From the NCBI RefSeq assembly GCF_010993705.1, contig NZ_WOFO01000015.1:43232-107231 (forward strand): a stretch of DNA of 64,000 nt, read 5' to 3'. The notes under the pieces are model-generated. The model was not told where the DNA came from. It saw nothing but the letters and a program-made list of their open reading frames with translations, and did no database searches. Made by a program: the position numbers and the translations under genes. Below, in pieces: positions 18,756 to 28,039 of this stretch (position 1 is its first letter; the number at the start of each line of letters is the position of its first letter). The stretch comes from Cyclobacterium sp. SYSU L10401. GTDB lineage: Bacteria > Bacteroidota > Bacteroidia > Cytophagales > Cyclobacteriaceae.

Positions 18756-19769
18756 ATGAATGCTACAATAAAAGCTATCCGTCCATTGGGATTTCACTGG
18801 CAAACTCAGGACCCATTTTTGTTCTGTGCTCATCACCATGATTTCTTTCCCAAAGGTTTACCGGACATGTCCCCCGAAAGCGGATTGGAAAATCGAATGA
18901 TTGGCCAGGACTTTTCCGGAAAAGATGGTTGGAGCATGTATCACGGCAGTAAGGTGCCTGGTTTTCCTGCCCATCCACACAAAGGATTTGAAACAGTGAC
19001 CATCGTGGAAAAGGGATTGGTGGATCACTCCGACTCATTGGGAGCAGCGGGTAGGTTTGGCAATGGTGACACCCAGTGGATGACCGCTGGCAGAGGAGTC
19101 ATGCATTCGGAAATGTTTCCACTTCTCAATGAAAAAGAAGGGAATGAATTGCATTTGTTTCAGATATGGCTGAATCTTCCCAAAGCCAAAAAAAATGTGC
19201 CGGCACATTTCAAAATGATGTGGAAAGAAGAAATTCCGGTAATTAATGTCCCGGATTCAAGTGGTAAGCATACGGAAATTAAATTAATCGCTGGAAAATA
19301 TGGAGACCGGACTGCACTGCCGCCTGCTCCTGATTCCTATGCTGCAGATCCCGCCAATGAATTGGCCATTTGGTTGCTGAAAGCTGAACCTGATGCAGTA
19401 TTCACCCTACCGGAGGTATCCAAAGGGACAAACAGGAGCTTGTTCTTCTATGAAGGTGACTTTATAGACCTGGAAGGTGAACGAATCCCCAATGACCATT
19501 CCATAGATTTGGGTGAGGAAAAGGCCTTCGAAATAAAAAACGGTAGTAAAACAGGTTATTTCGCATTCTTACAGGGAAAACCTTTATCGGAAAAAGTGGT
19601 TCAGCATGGACCCTTTGTGATGAATAGTAACCAGGAAATTCAGGAAGCGGTAAATGAATTTCAGCGAACGCAGTTTGGGGGATGGCCCTGGAAAAGCCAT
19701 GAACATACCCATGACAAGCAAAAAGGGCGATTTGCCATTCATGCCGATGGCAAAGAAGAGGTTAAGTAA
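18756..19769 (+). CDS. Pirin family protein
   Basis: This cupin-type protein is 337 residues from the ATG at 18756; the frame also has an upstream TTG at 18750, which is not needed. The metal-binding pirin signature GFPAHPHKGFETVTIVEKG and the following GRGVMHSEMFP, with HLFQIWLNLP, identify the family. Some pirins are quercetin dioxygenases and others are regulators; the sequence does not distinguish these. A strong terminator begins 2 bases after the stop. Confidence 0.9.
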   Translation: MNATIKAIRPLGFHWQTQDPFLFCAHHHDFFPKGLPDMSPESGLENRMIGQDFSGKDGWSMYHGSKVPGFPAHPHKGFETVTIVEKGLVDHSDSLGAAGRFGNGDTQWMTAGRGVMHSEMFPLLNEKEGNELHLFQIWLNLPKAKKNVPAHFKMMWKEEIPVINVPDSSGKHTEIKLIAGKYGDRTALPPAPDSYAADPANELAIWLLKAEPDAVFTLPEVSKGTNRSLFFYEGDFIDLEGERIPNDHSIDLGEEKAFEIKNGSKTGYFAFLQGKPLSEKVVQHGPFVMNSNQEIQEAVNEFQRTQFGGWPWKSHEHTHDKQKGRFAIHADGKEEVK

Positions 19770-19770
19770 T

Positions 19771-19802
19771 CAAAAGCCGGCAGGGAATGCTGCCGGCTTT
19801 TG
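19771..19802. terminator. Bidirectional Rho-independent terminator
   Basis: A perfect 13-base-pair stem (19771-19783 with 19790-19802) encloses the loop GGAATG. The stem starts CAAAAGCCGGCAG, giving A/T ends on both strands. It lies between two convergent stop codons (19769 and 19806), so it can serve both genes. Confidence 0.85.
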
Positions 19803-19805
19803 ACA

Positions 19806-20681
19806 TTATTTGACATATTTCGCATTTGCCAGGTAATCATAACTCATGGCCACACTTTTTATGGGTTCGTGGTTATACCGCTCCACTTCCACATAATAGC
19901 CTTTCATCCCCTGTGCATAAGCAGCCTTGAAAATGGGATTAAAATCCATCTCTCCGCTTTGTCCGATTTCTTCCTCATCTTTGATGTGTAATAAGGGAAA
20001 TCTACCCTTGTATTTTTTCAGATAGTCTACCGGGTCATAACCTCCCTTGGTAGCCCAGTATACATCCAGTTCCATACAAAACAAATCCGGGTCGGTATTT
20101 TCCAACATGAAATCATACATGACTTGCCCCTCAATCTTCTCAAATTCTCTGGCATGGTTGTGAAATCCAAAGGTCAGGCCATTGGCCTTTGCAATGGCAC
20201 CCACCTGATTGTAATAATTGCACCATAACTCCAATTCTTTCAAAGTGTCTGGTATGGGCATGGAAGGCTTGATCAGGAATTCGGCCCCAACGGCTGCATG
20301 TGCCTCTGATGCTTTTTTCCACCAGTCCATTGCAACAGTGTGTTGCGCACCCTGGAAATCCCTTGGTCCCCCTACATGGGCACTTTGCATGGTCATTCCC
20401 AAATCAGCCACCATCTTTCTGATTGCTGCAGGAGCCATCCCGTATATCTTCCCTTCTGAATAGTTTGCCGCTTCCAGGTTCTTAAAACCAATTGCAGCTA
20501 CTTGTTTGAGTACCCCGGCTACATTTCCCTTAATATCTTCTCTGAGGGAGTACAATTGCAGCCCGATTTCTTTTTTGGCGGGCATGGCTCCAAAAGACCA
20601 TTGGCTCCCCGAAGAAGTTGCCAGGAGAGTCAAAGCTCCTATTTTTTTAATAAATGACCTTCTTTGATTACTTTTTTGCAT
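19806..20681 (-). CDS. Tat-exported sugar phosphate isomerase/epimerase-like TIM barrel protein
   Basis: The 291-residue protein begins with a twin-arginine signal (RRSFIKK at residues 7-13, then a hydrophobic stretch ending near GSQWSFGA), so it is probably exported folded. The mature part is an AP-endonuclease-2-type TIM barrel: IGLQLYSLREDI, FGFHNHAREFEKI, ELDVYWATKGGYDP, and LLHIKDEE with the metal-binding histidine and glutamate residues. Relatives isomerise or epimerise sugars, including 3-keto sugars. It is divergent from a ROK/phosphotriesterase/DUF1080 gene set, suggesting a shared sugar pathway. Confidence 0.88.
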   Translation of the reverse strand: MQKSNQRRSFIKKIGALTLLATSSGSQWSFGAMPAKKEIGLQLYSLREDIKGNVAGVLKQVAAIGFKNLEAANYSEGKIYGMAPAAIRKMVADLGMTMQSAHVGGPRDFQGAQHTVAMDWWKKASEAHAAVGAEFLIKPSMPIPDTLKELELWCNYYNQVGAIAKANGLTFGFHNHAREFEKIEGQVMYDFMLENTDPDLFCMELDVYWATKGGYDPVDYLKKYKGRFPLLHIKDEEEIGQSGEMDFNPIFKAAYAQGMKGYYVEVERYNHEPIKSVAMSYDYLANAKYVK

Positions 20682-20870
20682 AGGAAATTATTTGATAGGT
20701 GAATGGTGAAATGAAAATTCAATTGAAGCCATAAAGCTACCTGGAATTTTACATTTATTAGTCGAAAACATTTGTTTTTGGATTTTCAGGGTCCCCGGGA
20801 ACAAAATCAAGCGATTTTTGCTAACTTGAAAGGCAAAAATAAAATTAATTGAATTATTAATGGAAATTGG

Positions 20871-21632
20871 ATGGAGATATTAGGATTGGACATAGGAGGT
20901 TCCGGCATCAAGGCTGCTCCGGTGAATATTGAAACGGGGGAGCTCACAGCTGAAAGATTCAGGGTACCTACCCCGAAGCCCACTAAACCGGAAAGTGTAG
21001 CGGATGCAGTCCTAACTCTGATCGAACATTTTGACTGGAAAGGACCTATTGGTTGCGGATTTCCGACAGTAGTGAATAATGGGCGATGCATGACCAAAAG
21101 CAATATTCACAAAAGTTGGGTGGGAGTACAGGTAGATCAATTGCTTTCGGAAAAGACAGGACTCCCGGTTACCGTCATCAATGATGCCGATGCCGCCGGT
21201 CTGGCTGAAATGACCTTTGGGGCTGGAAAAGGAAAAATGGGATTGGTAGTCACGGTTACCATAGGTACAGGGTTAGGTACGGGGGTATTTTATAACGGTC
21301 AATTGATCCCCAATTTTGAACTGGGAAGAATATATTATAAAAACGGAGAAATCATTGAGTATTTCGCAGCCGACTCGGCACGCAAAAGTGAAAATCTCAG
21401 CTACAAAACCTGGGGAAAACGCTTCAATAAATTCTTAAAGCACACCGTAAGGATCATCTCGCCTGACTTGTTCATTTTGGGGGGAGGAGCCAGTAAAAAA
21501 CTGGACAAGTTCGAAAATGAAATCACCGTGGATGTACCTGTTATCGTTGCTGAGAATAAAAATGAAGCCGGCATCATTGGAGCAGCAGTGGCTGCTCATC
21601 TGAAAATGCTCAAAGAACAATCCGTCATATGA
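20871..21632 (+). CDS. ROK family sugar kinase, polyphosphate-glucokinase-like
   Basis: The 253-residue ASKHA-fold kinase starts with LGLDIGGSGIKAAPV (phosphate-1). GCGFPTVV, VINDADAAGLAE (with a candidate catalytic Asp), and TIGTGLGTGVF follow. No zinc-binding CGCxGC motif is present, as in polyphosphate glucokinases. An oddity is that the usual ELGH motif reads ELGR. The phosphate donor (ATP or polyphosphate) and sugar are uncertain. The TGA overlaps the next gene's ATG (ATGA), so it is translationally coupled to the phosphotriesterase-like gene. Confidence 0.85.
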   Translation: MEILGLDIGGSGIKAAPVNIETGELTAERFRVPTPKPTKPESVADAVLTLIEHFDWKGPIGCGFPTVVNNGRCMTKSNIHKSWVGVQVDQLLSEKTGLPVTVINDADAAGLAEMTFGAGKGKMGLVVTVTIGTGLGTGVFYNGQLIPNFELGRIYYKNGEIIEYFAADSARKSENLSYKTWGKRFNKFLKHTVRIISPDLFILGGGASKKLDKFENEITVDVPVIVAENKNEAGIIGAAVAAHLKMLKEQSVI

Positions 21633-22642
21633 AAATCAGGATACTGATCGGAGGACTGATTTTTTCCCTGGCCTCAGTTTCCTGGGGACTATGCCAAAAC
21701 ACCATCATGACAGTCAAGGGGCCCATACCTGCAGAACAAATGGGGCAGACACTGATTCATGAACATGTACTGGTGGACTTTATTGGTGCGGATAGCATCT
21801 CCCCTTCCCGTTGGGACCAGGCAGAAGTGTTGGAAGTAGTCAGCCCTTATCTGAGTGAGCTGTCAGATCTCGGCATCCAAACCCTGGTAGAATGTACCCC
21901 AGCTTACCTGGGCAGAGATCCGGAATTACTGTTTGCACTTTCTGAGAAGACGGGCCTTCAGATCCTAACCAATACAGGGTTTTATGGGGCCGTAAATAAC
22001 AAGTACCTTCCTGAAAAAGCTTTTTCCTTATCGGTAGATGAGCTGGCAGACATTTGGGTGGAAGAATGGAATGGAGGCATTGAAAATACCGGCATCAAAC
22101 CGGGCTTTATCAAAATTGGTGTCAATGGTGACAGCCTTTCCGAAATGCACGAAAAACTCATCCTGGCAGCAGGTCTTACCCATAAACAGACCGGCTTGAC
22201 CATTGCCTCACATACTGGTCCGGCCCTGCCTGCCAGACAGCAGATTGAAACATTAAAAACCATAGGTGTCCATCCTTCAGCCTTCATTTGGGTGCATGCC
22301 CAAAGTGAGGAAAGACTGGAAAACTATTCCCTGATGGCCAATGAAGGTGCCTGGATAAGCCTGGATGGTATACAGCCATCCAACCAAAAGGATTATTTAA
22401 AAAAATTAAAGTTTCTCCGGGACGAAGGCCATTTGGACCGGGTTTTGATTTCCCATGATGCAGGCTGGTACAGCCCCGGTGAGGAAAAGGGAGGCAATTT
22501 TAGGGAGTACATCACCATACCCAGGGAATTCATTCCCCTGTTGCTTGCGAATGGTTTTACTGATGCAGACATCCGGCAGCTTATGGTCACTAATCCTGCC
22601 AAAGCATTTACCATTAGAAAAAAGCTATTAGAAAACAATTGA
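21629..22642 (+). CDS. Phosphotriesterase-family metal-dependent hydrolase, secreted
   Basis: This 337-residue amidohydrolase-superfamily protein has a signal peptide (MKIRILIGGLIFSLASVSWG). Metal ligands can be read in order: the HxH motif in TLIHEHVLVDF, the bridging lysine in GFIKIGVNG, then TIASHTGP, FIWVHAQ and LISHDAGW with the last-strand aspartate. Known relatives are phosphotriesterases and lactonases; with sugar genes around it, a sugar-lactone hydrolase is plausible but not shown. Its ATG overlaps the ROK kinase stop. Confidence 0.87.
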   Translation: MKIRILIGGLIFSLASVSWGLCQNTIMTVKGPIPAEQMGQTLIHEHVLVDFIGADSISPSRWDQAEVLEVVSPYLSELSDLGIQTLVECTPAYLGRDPELLFALSEKTGLQILTNTGFYGAVNNKYLPEKAFSLSVDELADIWVEEWNGGIENTGIKPGFIKIGVNGDSLSEMHEKLILAAGLTHKQTGLTIASHTGPALPARQQIETLKTIGVHPSAFIWVHAQSEERLENYSLMANEGAWISLDGIQPSNQKDYLKKLKFLRDEGHLDRVLISHDAGWYSPGEEKGGNFREYITIPREFIPLLLANGFTDADIRQLMVTNPAKAFTIRKKLLENN

Positions 22643-22675
22643 ATCAATTACTCGATTTATAAAAACCCAAATACC

Positions 22676-23278
22676 ATGAAAATTAAAAGCATTGTACCAG
22701 GCCTGATGATCATTTTCTTTCTGATCAATCACAGTTACGCTCAGGAGCCAAAAATGAAAACCATTTTTAACGGAAAAAACCTGAAAGGATGGACCGTTGA
22801 GCCGGAAGACAACATGTGGTGGACCGTTGAAGACGGAAAGATAGCGGCGGAGAATGACCCCACTAAAACGGGATCCATCCTCTGGACCAAAAAAAAGTTT
22901 GGTGATTTTGTCTTTCAAATGGACTTCCTGATGGGTATCGGCACGGTTGACTCAGGCATATTCCTCAGGTCCGAAAAAGACCAGATACAAATTGGAATTT
23001 CCGGCTCCTTGCAACGGGACATGACCGGATCACCTTATATCCCCGGAAAGTCTTACCCTGTAGAAGCTGAGGGGGTAAAGGATATCCTACAACTCAAGTC
23101 TTGGAATACCATGAAAGTAAAACTGGTAAATCAAACCTACACAGTTTGGATCAATGGAGAAGAAGTGATGACCTACACTTCGGAAAACATGCCTGATAAA
23201 GGCCCGATTGGACTGCAACTTCACCCCAATAATGAAATGAGCATCCAATTTAAAAATATTCAAGTTGGTAAATTATAG
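22676..23278 (+). CDS. DUF1080 (3-keto-disaccharide hydrolase-type) protein
   Basis: The 200-residue protein has a signal peptide (MKIKSIVPGLMIIFFLINHSYAQ) followed by one DUF1080 concanavalin-like sandwich: FNGKNLKGWTVEPEDNMWWTVEDGKI, a central DSGIFLRSE motif, WNTMKVKLVNQTYTVWINGEEV and GPIGLQLHP. Pfam now describes the family as 3-keto-disaccharide hydrolase. It lies 33 bases after the phosphotriesterase-like gene, so it is probably the third gene of that operon, acting in the periplasm. Confidence 0.88.
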   Translation: MKIKSIVPGLMIIFFLINHSYAQEPKMKTIFNGKNLKGWTVEPEDNMWWTVEDGKIAAENDPTKTGSILWTKKKFGDFVFQMDFLMGIGTVDSGIFLRSEKDQIQIGISGSLQRDMTGSPYIPGKSYPVEAEGVKDILQLKSWNTMKVKLVNQTYTVWINGEEVMTYTSENMPDKGPIGLQLHPNNEMSIQFKNIQVGKL

Positions 23279-23467
23279 GTCTAAATCTGCCGTTAAAAAA
23301 TAAAAGAAAGGAGATTATCATTTCTTTAAGTGACATTGATCATGTTTTTTCAAAAAGCATTTTGTTTATTTTGAAATACATCGACAAAGCATCTGTCCGT
23401 GTATGTCTGGAAACAGCACTTTAGCTGTTTAAAATTTGAATAAAGCTTTTAACCAAAAACTATAATC

Positions 23468-24295
23468 ATGAAACGCATCATTGTTCCCGTGGATTTTTCT
23501 CCCTATTCAGAAATTGCCTTTCTAAGTGCTGCCAAAATTGCCAGTAAGGGAGACGCCAGCATTTCTTGTGTAAATGTCATCAACTCAGATCTGGACTGGA
23601 AAAACCTTTCAGAAAAGGAAAAATCCAAGTATCCTGAAGTCCTTGACCTGGAGGCAGAGGCCAAGGACAAGCTAAAATCATTTATCAGCACCCATAAGGT
23701 AAAGAGCACTCCCATTGAAGCCCTGGTGGAGGTGGGTGTTCCCAATCAGGTATTGGCAGAAATCGCCAACAAACAAAAAGCCGACCTTATCGTAATAGGT
23801 GCCTACGGTAAAGGCTATGAAGAAGGAAAATTTATTGGTTCTACCACGCAAAAAGTAATGCGAAACGCCAATTGCCCGGTATTGGCGGTTAAAAAAGTGC
23901 TGGATGGCAGGGCCATGAAAAAAATGGTCTTTGCCTCCTTGTTCAATGAAGTGAGCAAACCTGCTTTTACCAGAATGAAGCCTCTGATAAAAAATATTGG
24001 CGCTTCAGTGTATTTTCTTTTTGTCAATACACCTTCTAAATTTACAGATAGCGGCAGGGCAGAAGAGCAGATGCGCCAATATGCCACTGGCCAGGAAGAC
24101 CTGATCATTCACCGGCACATCTTTAACCATGAAGAAGCTGAAAAGGGCATTGTGGCCTTTGCCGAGAAAGAAAAAGCAGGTATCATTGGAATCGCTTCCA
24201 ATGTGAGGAAAACAAATGCTTCCTACCAAATCGGGGTAACCGATACTGTGCTTTACAAGACAGATATTCCCGTATTGAGTGTGAAGTTTGAATAA
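23468..24295 (+). CDS. Universal stress protein, tandem UspA domains
   Basis: This 275-residue protein has two Usp domains. The first (about 1-145) has the start KRIIVPVDFSPYSEIA and the ATP-binding loop pattern VIGAYGKGYEEGKFIGSTTQKVMRNANCPVLAV. The second (about 150-275) is more degenerate but ends with VTDTVLYKTDIPVLSVKF. Such proteins bind nucleotides and respond to stress; the client is unknown. The leader of about 190 bases is AT-rich and the gene is followed by a GC-rich hairpin. Confidence 0.92.
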   Translation: MKRIIVPVDFSPYSEIAFLSAAKIASKGDASISCVNVINSDLDWKNLSEKEKSKYPEVLDLEAEAKDKLKSFISTHKVKSTPIEALVEVGVPNQVLAEIANKQKADLIVIGAYGKGYEEGKFIGSTTQKVMRNANCPVLAVKKVLDGRAMKKMVFASLFNEVSKPAFTRMKPLIKNIGASVYFLFVNTPSKFTDSGRAEEQMRQYATGQEDLIIHRHIFNHEEAEKGIVAFAEKEKAGIIGIASNVRKTNASYQIGVTDTVLYKTDIPVLSVKFE

Positions 24296-24305
24296 ATCTT
24301 TTTCC

Positions 24306-24337
24306 TGCGGCCGGTATTTTTGACCATGCCGGCCGCA
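24306..24337. terminator. GC-rich hairpin after the universal stress protein gene
   Basis: TGCGGCCGG (24306-24314) pairs perfectly with 24329-24337 around a 14-base loop, followed by TTTCC. It is a plausible terminator for the upstream gene, although the T-run is short. Confidence 0.55.
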
Positions 24338-24427
24338 TTTCCTTATCCAGGAACCATCCTTTTATGTTCCTGCCAAATGCCTTTTCCATGGCAGTAAGAC
24401 AAGCCCAACCGGATAAGGGCTTGTTTT

Positions 24428-26077
24428 TCAGGTTTTGCTAATAGCGTCGATTTCCTGTTTCCGGATAGATGAGATACCTTCCCAAATCAACTCCAAACCG
24501 GAAAATACCTGCTGGATCACATTGGCCATGGTAGAAATGCTAACATCAGTCTTTCTTGATTTAAGCTGTGTGTACAGCAATTGAAGCAGGGTTGAATAAT
24601 TGGATTTTAATTTTTCTTTTACACTTTGGATGATCTCCGGATTTGCTTCATTCATGGCTAAATACTCCTCAAAAACGGTAAGGAAATCCTTTACCTCTGA
24701 CTGCAGGCTTTCCAGGATTTCAGTTACAAAAGGTTCTTCCGCATTTTCCATTTCCACTAAATTATGCACAATATCTTTAAACTCTTTGGCCCCAACTACC
24801 AGGGACCTGAGGGTTTGTGTCAAATTACCTAGCAGGGCGGCATCGTTCAGGCTAAGTTTTTTCTCCTGCAAATACATGACAAAAAGGTACAGTTCTTCCT
24901 CCAGGTTTTTAAGGTTTTGGTAATCCTGCAACAAATCCCTTGGCTGGTAGGTTATTTTCTTCCAAACCGAAGCATCCTTTTTAGGCCCTTTATGCTTGTT
25001 AATGATTTTTCGAACAAATTTCAAAGCGTCTTTTAAGACCCAGTCCAATTCTTTTTCAAAAGCAAGAACTGCTACCGAAGGCACATCTAAAGGGACATTC
25101 TTAATGTACCTGGACCTACCTTTGGGTACATCGGCTTTAAATTTTTTAACCAGCCACCTTTCAAGGGTAGGTAAAAAGGGGAAAAAGCCGAGAATCATGA
25201 TGAGGTTGATTAGGGAATTTAAAATTACCAATTCCATTAATGGATCCAATATATTAAACCAATGCATGGTCAGGTAGATCAATTGATCTATCCAAAAAAA
25301 ACAAATCAAACCTGCTATCAAATTAAACATGAGATTAGCCAGAGCCAGTCGCTTTTTATCAGCTGAACCATCAAATGCCCCCAGGATCAGGGTAAATGTT
25401 GTCCCAATATTAGCACCAATGACCATGGCCAAAGCATGGTCTGTCCCTATCATCTGCGCATTTACGGCACTCAAAACGATTACAATCATGGCGGAGCTGG
25501 ATTGGATCATCGCTGTAATGATTATTCCCGTAATTAAATACACCCAGAGTCCATAGGATTTAAGGGCACTGAGATCCATGGCCGCAGCATACCCCTCAAT
25601 AGCCAGTTTCATATAATCCAATCCCAAAAACAATAAACCGAATCCCAATAAGAAAATCCCGGAGTTTTTCAGAACGGGCCTGCTGTTCATAAACAGGTAA
25701 GTCATAACCCCAATGGCCAAAAAGGGAAAAGCAAAATCAGACACACTGATTTTGAACCCAAAAGTAGCTACTATCCAGGCGGTGAAGGTAGTCCCCAGAT
25801 TGGCTCCCAGAACCACACCCAGGGAATTCCGCAAACTGATCATCCCTCCACCTAAAAATGCCAGAACCAAAAGGGTAACCAGGGAGCTACTTTGGAGAAT
25901 GGCAGTAATACCCGTACCTGCCAAAATGCCTTTCCAGGATTTATCGGTAAATCTATGTAACAGATTTTTAAAAGAATTACCGCCCAGTTGCCGGATAGCC
26001 TGTTCCAATTGGCTCATTCCCCAGAGAAACAGTCCTATACCTGCCAGAAACTCCCAATAGTCAAATCCTTCTTCCAT
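24428..26077 (-). CDS. Na/Pi cotransporter family protein with PhoU-like C-terminus
   Basis: The frame opens at a TTG (26107), but the ATG at 26077 (MEEGFDYWEFLAGIGLFLWGM) is the better start, giving 549 residues. The family's inverted repeats appear as GTGITAILQSSSLVTLLVLAF and GIIITAMIQSSSAMIVIVLSA, each with the QSSS motif that binds Na+ and phosphate. Eight to nine membrane segments end near residue 310; the helical C-terminal domain (about 330-549) is PhoU-like. It probably imports phosphate with sodium. Confidence 0.92.
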   Translation of the reverse strand: MEEGFDYWEFLAGIGLFLWGMSQLEQAIRQLGGNSFKNLLHRFTDKSWKGILAGTGITAILQSSSLVTLLVLAFLGGGMISLRNSLGVVLGANLGTTFTAWIVATFGFKISVSDFAFPFLAIGVMTYLFMNSRPVLKNSGIFLLGFGLLFLGLDYMKLAIEGYAAAMDLSALKSYGLWVYLITGIIITAMIQSSSAMIVIVLSAVNAQMIGTDHALAMVIGANIGTTFTLILGAFDGSADKKRLALANLMFNLIAGLICFFWIDQLIYLTMHWFNILDPLMELVILNSLINLIMILGFFPFLPTLERWLVKKFKADVPKGRSRYIKNVPLDVPSVAVLAFEKELDWVLKDALKFVRKIINKHKGPKKDASVWKKITYQPRDLLQDYQNLKNLEEELYLFVMYLQEKKLSLNDAALLGNLTQTLRSLVVGAKEFKDIVHNLVEMENAEEPFVTEILESLQSEVKDFLTVFEEYLAMNEANPEIIQSVKEKLKSNYSTLLQLLYTQLKSRKTDVSISTMANVIQQVFSGLELIWEGISSIRKQEIDAISKT

Positions 26078-26285
26078 AGTATCAATGATTTTAATTGGTA
26101 AAAGCAAAAAGCTTATGGCTGATTTTACAATACATGCGTGCCATTGGAATCAACAGCTGAAACCCGCAACAATTGACGCCTGAAGGCAAAATACCAAACC
26201 TTTTTGGTAAAATCAGCGCATTCCACCATTCTACTGGCGAAAACCAATAAATTAAAGTAGTTTTAAAGACTTTTTCTTCCTTGAT

Positions 26286-26297
26286 GCAATCGATTGT
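26286..26297. promoter_or_regulatory. Putative LacI-family-type operator (site 1)
   Basis: GCAATCGATTGT contains the perfect 10-base palindrome CAATCGATTG (26287-26296). It lies 96 bases before the DUF1080 lipoprotein gene. The same core occurs before susC (28018-28039) and uxaC (33405-33416). The central CG and dyad symmetry are typical of LacI-family operators; the binding protein is inferred and not encoded here. Confidence 0.55.
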
Positions 26298-26392
26298 CTC
26301 AGGATTATAAAATCAAAGTATAATGTTTATCTTTACTGCATACAAATTAAGAATTGATTTGATCACCAAATAATTACTATAAAACACTTAAA

Positions 26393-27790
26393 ATGACCCC
26401 TATTATGAACAAACGAAATTATAGCCTGCTCATTTTGGTTTGCCTGCTTATGGCGGCCTGTGGGAAACCCACTGTAGAAACAAGGGAAGGATGGACCAAC
26501 CTGTTTGATGGAGAAAGCCTGGATGGATGGAAACAACTGGATGGGGAAGCCGAATTCAGCATTGAAGATGGCGTCATTGTCGGATCGGCAGTTGCCAATA
26601 CACCCAATACCTTTCTGGTGACAGAAGAGACTTTCGAAGACTTTATCCTGGAACTGGAAATCAGGGTAGACGATGAATCCAGTAATTCAGGAGTGATGGT
26701 AAGAGGGCAACATAATCCGGATGCCAATGATGGCAAAGGAAGGGTTTTTGGTTACCAGGTGGAATGTGATCCAAAAGAAAGGGCCTGGTCCGGAGGTATT
26801 TATGACGAAGCCCGCAGAGGCTGGTTGTACCCTTTGACTTACAATCCGGATGCAAGAAGTGCATTTAAATTAGGCGAGTTCAATACGTACAGGGTTGAAT
26901 TCATTGACAACACTTTGAAAACCTGGGTCAACGGGCAGGAAGTAGCTTACCTGGTAGATGACATGGACCGTTCAGGTTTTATTGGCCTTCAGGTTCACGG
27001 AATAGGAGACAATCCCGAAAATGCGGGCAAGAAAACCTATTTCAGAAATATCCGCATCAAGACAGAAGACCTGTCCCCTACTCCTTTTGAAAACGATGTG
27101 TTTGTCGTCAGTACCATTGATAATGAACTCACTCCCCATGAAGAGGACAAAGGCTGGAAGCTCCTTTTTGATGGAAGGACCAGTGAAGGGTGGAGAAGTG
27201 CCAAAGCAGAAACTTTTCCCGAAGGAGGATGGACCATCAATGATGGTGTGTTGACCATTGAAGCTGCCGATGGCAGAGAATCCGCCAATGCCGGCGACAT
27301 TGTCACCGTGGACAAGTACAGCGCATTCGACCTGGCCTTTGACTTTAAACTGACAGAAGGAGCCAATAGCGGGGTCAAATACTTCGTTACACTCAATGAA
27401 AACAATTCTGGCTCAGCCATTGGTTTGGAATACCAGATCCTCGATGATGAAAGGCATCCTGATGCCAAGCAGGGAAAAGATGGCAACAGAACCCTGTCCT
27501 CTTTGTATGACCTGATCAAGGCAGACAAGCAATCCCGCTTCGTCCGGCCAATTGGGGAATGGAATAAAGGAAGAATAGTGGTCCGTCCGGACAATACGGT
27601 GGAGCACTACATCAATGGCCTGAAAGTGGTGGAATATACCAGAGGATCTGAAGCCTACAGAGAGCTGGTGGCCGATAGCAAATACAAGGTTTGGGAAAAT
27701 TTCGGAGAGGCTGAAGAGGGCCATATACTTTTACAGGATCATGGTGATGAAGTTCATTACAAAAACATTAAAATAAAAGAATTGAACTGA
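26393..27790 (+). CDS. Two-domain DUF1080 lipoprotein
   Basis: The 465-residue protein has a lipoprotein signal ending in LLMAAC (Cys23 from this start; an ATG at 26405 is an equally good start). Two DUF1080 domains follow: about 33-225 (LFDGESLDGWKQLDGEAEFSIE, SNSGVMVRG, RVEFIDNTLKTWVNGQEV) and about 255-465 (LLFDGRTSEGWRSAK, ANSGVKYFV, YHINGLKVVEY-like IEHYINGLKVV region). The family includes 3-keto-disaccharide hydrolases. It probably sits on a periplasm-facing or outer membrane. The upstream palindrome links its control to the SusCD and uxaC units. Confidence 0.88.
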   Translation: MTPIMNKRNYSLLILVCLLMAACGKPTVETREGWTNLFDGESLDGWKQLDGEAEFSIEDGVIVGSAVANTPNTFLVTEETFEDFILELEIRVDDESSNSGVMVRGQHNPDANDGKGRVFGYQVECDPKERAWSGGIYDEARRGWLYPLTYNPDARSAFKLGEFNTYRVEFIDNTLKTWVNGQEVAYLVDDMDRSGFIGLQVHGIGDNPENAGKKTYFRNIRIKTEDLSPTPFENDVFVVSTIDNELTPHEEDKGWKLLFDGRTSEGWRSAKAETFPEGGWTINDGVLTIEAADGRESANAGDIVTVDKYSAFDLAFDFKLTEGANSGVKYFVTLNENNSGSAIGLEYQILDDERHPDAKQGKDGNRTLSSLYDLIKADKQSRFVRPIGEWNKGRIVVRPDNTVEHYINGLKVVEYTRGSEAYRELVADSKYKVWENFGEAEEGHILLQDHGDEVHYKNIKIKELN

Positions 27791-27819
27791 GTGCCAGCAT
27801 CAAATGCTGTTTATCCTGG

Positions 27820-27855
27820 AAAAGGCAAACCGAATGGTTTGCCTTTTCTTTTTTC
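27820..27855 (+). terminator. Rho-independent terminator of the DUF1080 lipoprotein gene
   Basis: A perfect 12-base-pair stem (27820-27831 with 27836-27847, AAAAGGCAAACC) with loop GAAT is followed by CTTTTTT. It begins 30 bases after the stop codon. Confidence 0.9.
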
Positions 27856-28017
27856 ATTAATGTCCAGGATGCCAACAATTCTTTACACTTACCTTCAGTT
27901 GATTTCAAAAAAAAATCTAGCGATACCAGCTGGATCACAATTAAACATAAAACCTTGCAATTGTTCTGAAAAATTTATTAATTGCCTTTCATGTATAGAA
28001 TATGCCGTTTGTGTATT

Positions 28018-28039
28018 AACATGCAATCGATTGCATGTT
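28018..28039. promoter_or_regulatory. Putative LacI-family-type operator (site 2), perfect 22-base palindrome
   Basis: The central part reads ATGCAATCGATTGCAT and symmetry extends to 11 bases on each side. It lies 187 bases upstream of the preferred susC start. It shares the GCAATCGATTG core with the sites before the DUF1080 lipoprotein and uxaC genes. It is the longest and most symmetrical of the three. Confidence 0.65.
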
